Under the pieces are notes generated by a model. The model made no database searches. It was given only the letters and a program-made list of their open reading frames with translations, and was not told the DNA's origin. Positions 58,757 to 64,000 of a stretch of DNA of 64,000 nt are shown piece by piece. Every line of letters begins with the position of its first letter. Positions within the stretch are counted from its first letter, which is position 1. The stretch is from Scatomorpha stercorigallinarum (GTDB lineage Bacteria; Bacillota; Clostridia; Oscillospirales; Oscillospiraceae), in contig CALXGN010000002.1 of the NCBI GenBank assembly GCA_944387865.1, positions 62,001-126,000 on the forward strand. Reading direction: 5' to 3'. The translations under genes were made by a program, and so were the position numbers.

Positions 58757-58785
58757 TGGGGCGGCGCCTTGCTGGCGCCGCCCCA
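58757..58785 (-). terminator. Terminator of the feo operon
   Basis: 12-pair stem TGGGGCGGCGCC/GGCGCCGCCCCA, loop of five; on the minus strand it is followed by ATATTTTTT. Confidence 0.9.
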
Positions 58786-58805
58786 TGGGAAGTGGAGGGA
58801 AAATG

Positions 58806-58997
58806 CTATTTGCCGGCCGCAGCGGCGCTGTGGCAGTGGCTGCAGGCCCCGCAGGAGCCGCATTCGCCGCCGCAGGAGCAGCCGCCCTTGCCGCTCTTTT
58901 TGTCCTTCGCCAGTTTCCAGACGATGAGCGCCACGACGGCGAGGACCACGAGCGCGACAATGACGGAGGCCAGGTTGGCCGCGAGCCACTCAAACAT
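58806..58997 (-). CDS. FeoB-associated Cys-rich membrane protein
   Basis: 63 residues: one N-terminal transmembrane helix (LASVIVALVVLAVVALIVWK) and a cysteine cluster GCSCGGECGSCGACSHCH. This small family always follows feoB and is thought to take the place of FeoC. The ATG overlaps the feoB stop. The cysteines could bind Fe-S or sense redox state. Confidence 0.9.
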   Translation of the reverse strand: MFEWLAANLASVIVALVVLAVVALIVWKLAKDKKSGKGGCSCGGECGSCGACSHCHSAAAAGK

Positions 58998-61161
58998 TGG
59001 CGGCCGCCTTCCTGCCCTTCAGGCGCTCGCCGTACTCGCCGTAGGGGTTCCTGCGGAACAGGAAATAGAGGATAACGGCGAGGAGGGCGACGGCCACCAC
59101 GGTCCAGAAGTTGAAGCTGACCATGCCGAGGGCGAGGCCGCCGAGCTGGTAGATGATCATGCTCACGCAGTAGGCAAAGCCGCACATGTAGCCGATGGCG
59201 GCGAGCGTCCACTTGGGGCTGTTCATCTCGCGCTTGATGGCGCCCATGGCCGCGAAGCAGGGGGCGCAGAGCAGGTTGAACACCATGAAGGAGTAACCGG
59301 CGATGGCGGAGTAGTCCGCCGCCAGGATGCCCCACATCTCGTCGCCGGCCTCCGCCACCTCGGCGAAGCCGTAGCAGACGCCCATGATGGCGACCAGGTT
59401 CTCCTTGGCCACCAGGCCGCCCACGGCGCCCACCGTGGCCTGCCAGGTGCCGAAGCCGAGCGGCGCGAAGATGAAGGCGATGGCCCCGCCGACGGCCGCG
59501 AGGATGGAGTTGTTGTTGTCCTCCACCATGCCGAAGGCGCCGTTCTCGCTGCCGAAGCTCTGCAGGAACCAGATGATGATGGTGCTGAGGAGGATGACGG
59601 TGAACGCGCGCTTGATGAAGCTCCAGCCGCGCTCCCAGGTGGAGTGCAGGACGTTCCTGGCCGAGGGCGCGTGATAGGCGGGCAGCTCCATGACGAAGGG
59701 GGCCGCCTCGCCGGCGAAGGCCTTCAGCTTCTTGAGGATGACGCCGGAGACGATGATGGCGAGCACGCCCACGAAATAGGCGCTGGTGGCCACCCACCAG
59801 GCGTTGTCGAAAAACGCGCCGGCGATCATGCCGATGATGGGCAGCTTTGCCGAGCAGGGGATGAAGCAGGTGGTCATGATGGTGATGCGCCGGTCGCGCT
59901 CGTTTTCAATGGTGCGGCTGGCCATCACACCGGGGACGCCGCAGCCGGTGCCTATCAGCATGGGGATGAAGCTCTTGCCGGAGAGGCCGAATTTGCGGAA
60001 GATGCGGTCCATGATGAAGGCGATACGGGCCATGTAGCCGACGTCCTCAAGGATGGAGAGCATGACGAAGAGTATCAGCATCTGCGGCACGAAGCCGATG
60101 ACCGCGCCCACGCCGGCGATGATGCCGTCCACGACCAGGCCCACCAGCCAGGGGGCCACGTTGGCGCCCTCCAGCAGCGCGCGTACGGGCTCCATGCACC
60201 ACTCGCCGACGAACACGTCGTTCGTCCAGTCGGTGAGGGGCGTGCCGATGACGGGGCCCATGGCGACCCAGTATACCAGCGCCATCACAGCCACGAAGAT
60301 GGGCAGCGCGGCGATGCGGTCGGTGACGATGTGGTCGATCTTGTCCGAAACGGACATCTTCAGCCCGGTCTGCTTTTTCTTAACGGCGGAGGCCACGACG
60401 CGGGCTATGTAGGCGTAGCGCTGGTTGGTGATGATGCTCTCGGCATCGTCGTCCATCTCTTTTTCGCAGTCGGCTATGTGCTCCTCGAGGTGCTGCATGA
60501 GCGCGCCGTCGAGCTTGAGCTGCTCGAGCACCTTTTCGTCGCGCTCGAACACCTTGATGGCGTACCAGCGGAGGAAGCGCCGGTCGACCTTGCCCTCGAT
60601 GCTCTCCTCGATGTGGGCGATGGCGTGCTCCACGCTGCCGTTGAACACGCTGGGTGCCTCCACGGCGCGGTTCCCGCGCGCCAGCTCGGCCGCGCGCAGC
60701 GCCGCCGCCTGGCTGCCCTCGCCCTTCAGGGCGCTGGTGGCCATCACCTCGCAGCCCAGGGCCTCGCCCAGCTTCTTGAGGTCGATCTTGTCGCCGTTCT
60801 TGCGCACGATGTCAATCATGTTCACGGCCACGACCGTGGGGATGCCCAGCTCGATGAGCTGGGTGGTGAGATAGAGGTTTCGCTCTATATTCGTGCCGTC
60901 GACTATGTTTATGATGGCGTCCGGCTTTTCGTTCACGAGGTACTCGCGCGCCACGACCTCTTCAAGCGTGTACGGCGAGAGTGAATATATGCCGGGCAGG
61001 TCCTGGATGATGATGTCCTTCGCGCCCTTGAGGCGCCCCTCCTTTTTCTCCACCGTCACGCCGGGCCAGTTGCCCACGCGCTGGTTGGAGCCGGTGAGGC
61101 TGTTGAACATCGTGGTCTTGCCGCTGTTCGGGTTGCCGGCAAGCGCGATCTTCACTTCCAT
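58990..61161 (-). CDS. feoB: Ferrous iron transporter FeoB
   Basis: 723 residues from the ATG at 61161 (AGGAG ten bases upstream; an ATG at 61170 is too close to it). N-terminal G domain: G1 ALAGNPNSGKTTMFNSLTG, G2 region GNWPGVTVEKKEG, G3 DLPGIYSLSPYT, G4 VNMIDIV. Then a helical GDI-like domain and a polytopic membrane part with the Gate motifs GTGCGVPGVMASRTIENERD and TTCFIPCSAKLPI, each with the conserved Cys. Imports Fe(II) under anaerobic conditions. Followed by the Cys-rich protein, preceded by two feoA genes. Confidence 0.96.
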   Translation of the reverse strand: MEVKIALAGNPNSGKTTMFNSLTGSNQRVGNWPGVTVEKKEGRLKGAKDIIIQDLPGIYSLSPYTLEEVVAREYLVNEKPDAIINIVDGTNIERNLYLTTQLIELGIPTVVAVNMIDIVRKNGDKIDLKKLGEALGCEVMATSALKGEGSQAAALRAAELARGNRAVEAPSVFNGSVEHAIAHIEESIEGKVDRRFLRWYAIKVFERDEKVLEQLKLDGALMQHLEEHIADCEKEMDDDAESIITNQRYAYIARVVASAVKKKQTGLKMSVSDKIDHIVTDRIAALPIFVAVMALVYWVAMGPVIGTPLTDWTNDVFVGEWCMEPVRALLEGANVAPWLVGLVVDGIIAGVGAVIGFVPQMLILFVMLSILEDVGYMARIAFIMDRIFRKFGLSGKSFIPMLIGTGCGVPGVMASRTIENERDRRITIMTTCFIPCSAKLPIIGMIAGAFFDNAWWVATSAYFVGVLAIIVSGVILKKLKAFAGEAAPFVMELPAYHAPSARNVLHSTWERGWSFIKRAFTVILLSTIIIWFLQSFGSENGAFGMVEDNNNSILAAVGGAIAFIFAPLGFGTWQATVGAVGGLVAKENLVAIMGVCYGFAEVAEAGDEMWGILAADYSAIAGYSFMVFNLLCAPCFAAMGAIKREMNSPKWTLAAIGYMCGFAYCVSMIIYQLGGLALGMVSFNFWTVVAVALLAVILYFLFRRNPYGEYGERLKGRKAAANV

Positions 61162-61235
61162 AACGATCATGCTCCTCTCAACAGTTAGTTTGCACTACCT
61201 ACAGGGCGCGGCGCGCCCTTTCTCTGCGCGGGGCC

Positions 61236-61457
61236 TTATTTGACCTCGATCAGCTCGGCGTCCGCCCGGCGGATGGAGAGCTCATAGCCCCGCACCGTCG
61301 TCTCCAGCGGGTCGCCCAGCGGCGCCACCTTGCGTATGTAGATCTCCGTCCCCTTGGTGACGCCCATGTCCATTATGCGGCGTTTGAGCGCGCCCTCGCC
61401 ATGGAGCTTCACGACGGTCACGGTTTCTCCGACCTTCGCGTCCTTGAGAGTTTTCAT
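61236..61457 (-). CDS. feoA: FeoA-domain protein (second copy)
   Basis: 73 residues, SH3-like fold of FeoA: LKDAKVGETVTVVKLHGEGA, KRRIMDMGVTKGTEIYIRKV, APLGDPLETTVRGYELSIRR. Closest to canonical FeoA, which stimulates FeoB. Second of two tandem feoA genes; four bases separate it from the first. Confidence 0.93.
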   Translation of the reverse strand: MKTLKDAKVGETVTVVKLHGEGALKRRIMDMGVTKGTEIYIRKVAPLGDPLETTVRGYELSIRRADAELIEVK

Positions 61458-61461
61458 CCTC

Positions 61462-61680
61462 TTACCCCCTTACCATTATCCTGTTGGCCAGCTCCCTGTC
61501 CAGGGCGATGCGGCTGTCCTTCACCTGCAGGATGAGATTCCCGGCCAGGCTGCTTATCACGGTCACCTCTTCCCCCACGACGAGCCCCAGCTCGGAAAGA
61601 TGGCGGCGGACCTCGTCCTTACCGGTTATTTTCGCGATGCTCTGCGGGACCAGCGGCTCCGCGAATGAAAGCGGCAGCAT
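61462..61680 (-). CDS. FeoA-domain protein (first copy, divergent)
   Basis: 72 residues. SH3-like FeoA fold but divergent: IAKITGKDEVRRHLSELGLV, VGEEVTVISSLAGNLILQVK, DSRIALDRELANRIMV. Tandem, non-identical FeoA proteins are common in Clostridia. The first gene after the iron-responsive promoter; ATG after AGGAGGTAATGAG-type sequence. Its separate role beside the second copy is unknown. Confidence 0.9.
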   Translation of the reverse strand: MLPLSFAEPLVPQSIAKITGKDEVRRHLSELGLVVGEEVTVISSLAGNLILQVKDSRIALDRELANRIMVRG

Positions 61681-61700
61681 CTTCTCATTACCTCCTGAAC

Positions 61701-61783
61701 GTTAGAACTGGCTAACCCTGAGCCAAACAAGCGCTGACGTTAGAACGCCCTAACCTCAGCATCCGTAGTTTAATACATCTAAC
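61701..61783. promoter_or_regulatory. Three stacked DtxR/IdeR-like operators of the feo operon
   Basis: GTTAGAACTGGCTAAC (61701-61716), GTTAGAACGCCCTAAC (61739-61754) and a degenerate GTTTAATACATCTAAC (61768-61783). The first two agree at 13 of 16 positions; the third covers the -10. The GTTAG-six-CTAAC form matches DtxR-type iron boxes. The regulator gene is not in the window. Confidence 0.7.
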
Positions 61784-61795
61784 TCCCGTTGTCAA
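61767..61795 (-). promoter_or_regulatory. Promoter of the feo operon
   Basis: TTGACA (61795-61790), 17-base spacer, TAAACT (61772-61767) on the minus strand, with an operator over the -10 and two within the leader. Confidence 0.8.
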
Positions 61796-61919
61796 GGGGG
61801 CGCCGGCGATTTTTTCGCCGTTTTGCGCCGGGAGCGGCGGTGGGCGGGTAAAACTATCCAAAATAAAACCGTATATCACAGCACATTTGACAAATCAATT
61901 TGAAGAACAGATATTTCGA

Positions 61920-61948
61920 TTGACTTTTCTCACAAGAACGGTTAAAGT
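61920..61948 (+). promoter_or_regulatory. Promoter of the LacI-family regulator gene
   Basis: TTGACT (61920-61925), 17-base spacer, TAAAGT (61943-61948). The putative operators begin about 19 bases after the -10. Confidence 0.55.
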
Positions 61949-61966
61949 TACACATGCAGGGGTGAA

Positions 61967-61996
61967 AACGTTACCGGGAACGTTGCCGAAAACGTT
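61967..61996 (+). promoter_or_regulatory. Triple AACGTT operator array (LacI autoregulation)
   Basis: AACGTT at 61967, 61979 and 61991, spaced exactly 12 bases. GGGAACGTT (61976-61984) and AACGTTCCC (61991-61999) form an inverted pair, and two copies are preceded by GAA. LacI-family operators centre on a CG step within AACGTT-like cores. Located just downstream of the transcription start. Confidence 0.6.
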
Positions 61997-62024
61997 CCCA
62001 GCCGCATGGGGAGTAGTGTTTGAA

Positions 62025-63047
62025 GTGACGATCAAGGATATCGCAAAGCTCTGCGGCGTCTCTGTCAGCACAGTATCGCGCGTCATCAACGACCGGCCGG
62101 ACGTCAGCCCGGAGGTGAGGGCGGCCGTGCTGGAGGCGGTGCGCCGCAGCAACTATGTGCCCAACAACAGCGCCCGCGTCCTCGGCAGCAGCAGCTCGGA
62201 CGCCGTGGGCCTGGTGGTGCGCGGCCTTTCCAACCCCTTCTATTCGGACATCATCAAGGTCATCGGCCGCCGCATCGACGAGGCCGGCTACACGATGGTG
62301 ATGCAGCAGATAGACTCCACGGAGGACGAGATCCAGTGCGGCGCCGTGATGGAGCGCGAAAAAAAGCTCCGCGGGCTGATCTTCCTCGGCGGCCGCTCGG
62401 ACTACACGGCCGGGCAGCTGGGGACCATCACCGTGCCCTTCGTCTGCTGCTCCTATGACAACAGCTTCGGCACGCTGCCGCCGCAGCGGCTCTCCACTGT
62501 CTCCATCGACGACTGCAACACGGCCTACCGGGCCGTTTCGGAGCTCATCGCCCTCGGCCACCGGCGCATCGCCGCCCTGGTGGCGGCCACGGACGACCGC
62601 TCCATCAGCGAGCTGCGCTGCCGCGGCTACCTCTCCGCGCTGCGGGACCACGGCATCGAGCCGGACCCGGCGCTGGTGGCCTGCACGGGCAGCTTCGGCA
62701 TGGAGGACGCCTACCGCGCCACGCGCGCGCTCTGCGCCGCCGGGGCGGACTTCACGGCCATGTTCATCATCGCCGACGCGATGGCCATCGCCGCCATCAA
62801 GGCCCTGGAGGACACGGGGCGCGACGTCCCGCGGGACTGCTCCGTCATCGCCGTGGACGGCCTGGCCCTCTCGCAGTACACGCGGCCCACGCTGACCACC
62901 ATGTGCCAGCCCTCCGACCGCATGGGGGAGGAGAGCGTGCGCATCCTGCTCGACATGATCGAGCGCCGCGCCGGCAACCGCAGCCTGGTGCTGGAGAGCA
63001 CGCTGCGCGCGGGTGCCTCCGTTGCCCCGCCGGACGGCCGGCGCTGA
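62025..63047 (+). CDS. LacI-family transcriptional regulator
   Basis: 340 residues from the GTG at 62025, giving the normal LacI N-terminus (TIKDIAKLCGVSVSTVSRVI); a GTG at 62016 is a close alternative. Helix-turn-helix at 1-50 with hinge helix NNSARVLGSS; a periplasmic-binding-like effector domain follows (AVGLVVRGLSNPFYSDIIKV, GHRRIAALVAATDDRS, VIAVDGLALSQYTRPTLTTM). Directly upstream of a sugar-type ABC binding protein, which it probably controls along with itself through the AACGTT array. The effector sugar is unknown. Confidence 0.93.
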   Translation: MTIKDIAKLCGVSVSTVSRVINDRPDVSPEVRAAVLEAVRRSNYVPNNSARVLGSSSSDAVGLVVRGLSNPFYSDIIKVIGRRIDEAGYTMVMQQIDSTEDEIQCGAVMEREKKLRGLIFLGGRSDYTAGQLGTITVPFVCCSYDNSFGTLPPQRLSTVSIDDCNTAYRAVSELIALGHRRIAALVAATDDRSISELRCRGYLSALRDHGIEPDPALVACTGSFGMEDAYRATRALCAAGADFTAMFIIADAMAIAAIKALEDTGRDVPRDCSVIAVDGLALSQYTRPTLTTMCQPSDRMGEESVRILLDMIERRAGNRSLVLESTLRAGASVAPPDGRR

Positions 63048-63121
63048 GGCGGCATAAACACGTATTTTCCGGCGTCACGCCGAGGAAATAAATTTTAATT
63101 TAATAGGAGATGTAAAAAAAC

Positions 63122-64000
63122 ATGAAGAAGTTTCTTGCACTGCTCCTGGCGCTCGTAATGGTCTTTGCGCTCGCCGCCTGCGGTGAGGAGCCCGCCGCCG
63201 AGAGCGAGGCCCCGGCCGCCGAGAGCGAAGAGCCCGCCGCCGAGAGCGAGGCCCCGGCCGAGGACGAGGTGCCCGCGGCCGCCGGCAGCGTCTATTACCT
63301 GAACTTCAAGCCCGAGCAGGACGCCCAGTGGCAGGAGCTCGCCGCGTACTACACCGAGCAGACCGGCGTGCCCGTCAAGGTCGTCACCGCCGCCTCCGGC
63401 AACTACGAGACCCAGCTGACCAGCGAGATGGCCAAGGAGGACGCCCCCACCCTGTTCCAGGTGAACGGCCCCGTCGGTCTCAACAGCTGGAAGGACTACT
63501 GCTATGACCTCTCCGGCAGCGCCATCTACGGCGAGCTGACCAGCGAGGACTACGCCCTCAAGGACGGCGACGCCGTGATGGGCATCGCCTACGTCATCGA
63601 GAGCTACGGCATCATCGTCAACACCACCCTGCTGGAGCAGGCCGGCTACACCGTGGACGACATCCAGAGCTTTGAGGACCTGAAGGCCGTCGCCGAGGAC
63701 ATCACCGCCCGCAAGGACGAGCTGGGCTTCTCCGCTTTCACCTCCGCCGGCATGGAGAGCAGCTCCGACTGGCGCTTCAAGACCCACCTGGCCAACCTGC
63801 CCATCTACTTTGAGTATCAGGACCGCGGCATCACCTCCACCGACGCCATCGAGGGCACCTACCTCGACAACTACCGCGCCATCTGGGACCTCTACATCAA
63901 CAACTCCACCTGCGATCCCGCTGAGCTCACCATGAAGACCGCGACCGACTCCACCAACGAGTTCGTCGGCGGCCAGGCCGTGTTCTATCAGAACGGCTCC
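63122..64000 (+). CDS. Extracellular solute-binding lipoprotein of a sugar-type ABC importer, 3' part missing
   Basis: Starts at 63122 behind TAGGAGATGTAAAAAAAC and runs off the right edge (293 codons present). Lipoprotein signal with lipobox LAAC (Cys20) and a Glu/Ala/Ser/Pro linker (22-52). The family 1 binding fold follows: VYYLNFKPEQDAQWQELAAY, TSEMAKEDAPTLFQVNGPV, YVIESYGIIVNTTLLEQAGY, SFEDLKAVAEDITARKDELG. Such proteins deliver oligosaccharides to MalFG-like permeases, likely encoded beyond the edge. Residues 1-21 are identical to the BMP lipoprotein at 24820-26079. A leader hairpin GGCGT/ACGCC precedes it. Confidence 0.92.
   Translation, partial: MKKFLALLLALVMVFALAACGEEPAAESEAPAAESEEPAAESEAPAEDEVPAAAGSVYYLNFKPEQDAQWQELAAYYTEQTGVPVKVVTAASGNYETQLTSEMAKEDAPTLFQVNGPVGLNSWKDYCYDLSGSAIYGELTSEDYALKDGDAVMGIAYVIESYGIIVNTTLLEQAGYTVDDIQSFEDLKAVAEDITARKDELGFSAFTSAGMESSSDWRFKTHLANLPIYFEYQDRGITSTDAIEGTYLDNYRAIWDLYINNSTCDPAELTMKTATDSTNEFVGGQAVFYQNGS

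Overview
The window reads as chromosome of a GC-rich, endospore-forming member of the Clostridia, most likely an Oscillospiraceae-type gut anaerobe. The evidence is: sporulation proteins SpoIIP and SpoIID and a SleB-type cell-wall hydrolase; Firmicute gene orders (rpmH-rnpA-yidD-yidC-jag, rpsF-ssb-rpsR, addB-addA); a CIRCE heat-shock operator; GTG and TTG starts; and strong third-position GC, which opens very long meaningless ORFs opposite almost every real gene. There is no rRNA, CRISPR array, transposase or phage gene. One tRNA (Gly, GCC) is present.

Layout. 1-4.9 kb: start of rlmB (cut by the edge), then carA-carB. 4.9-9.6 kb: nitrilase-family hydrolase; a metal-efflux unit (P-type ATPase plus separate HMA chaperone) divergent from an ArsR-type sensor; tag glycosylase and a GNAT gene. 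9.6-14.6 kb: tRNA-Gly, an FAD protein, a second P-type ATPase behind a CsoR-like operator, and hsp20 behind CIRCE. 15-23.2 kb: yifB, a membrane spermidine-synthase-like protein, a nucleotidyltransferase, spoIIP, a TSCPD protein and a SleB-like hydrolase. 23.5-26.1 kb: rpsF-ssb-rpsR and a BMP-family lipoprotein. 26.6-33.9 kb: an MMPL exporter with a secreted heptad-repeat partner, three TetR regulators, a tandem GNAT protein and a small membrane protein. 34-38.8 kb: fucO-type dehydrogenase, then a TM1266-SBP-permease-ATPase operon preceded by a structured leader with an attenuator-like terminator. 38.8-43.1 kb: acp, khpB/jag, yidC, yidD, rnpA, rpmH and a membrane protein. 43.2-51 kb: spoIID converging on addB-addA. 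51-64 kb: a 69-residue protein, a DUF378 protein, a five-gene operon (XRE regulator, lepA, unknown, beta-CASP nuclease, pseudokinase-lectin), the feoA-feoA-feoB-Cys-rich iron operon behind stacked DtxR-like operators, and a LacI regulator followed by a sugar-type ABC binding protein cut by the right edge.

Intergenic DNA is unusual. Many 3' ends carry a modular repeat. It begins with a 15-base hairpin (6-base arms, 3-base loop) at or across the stop codon, continues with a conserved stretch containing GTTGCCTGCGGCC, adds a second small hairpin, and ends in an intrinsic terminator. The first hairpin exists in at least five arm versions whose two sides change together. In some genes the repeat supplies the stop codon or last codons. 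Four or five further repeat modules are shuffled among the longer intergenic gaps. This repeat family is the best candidate here for something undescribed. Runners-up are the TM1266/ABC leader RNA and the pseudokinase-lectin fusion.

Gene starts were adjusted to ribosome-binding-site spacing where the longest reading frame was implausible. No database was consulted; all assignments rest on sequence motifs and recalled family knowledge.
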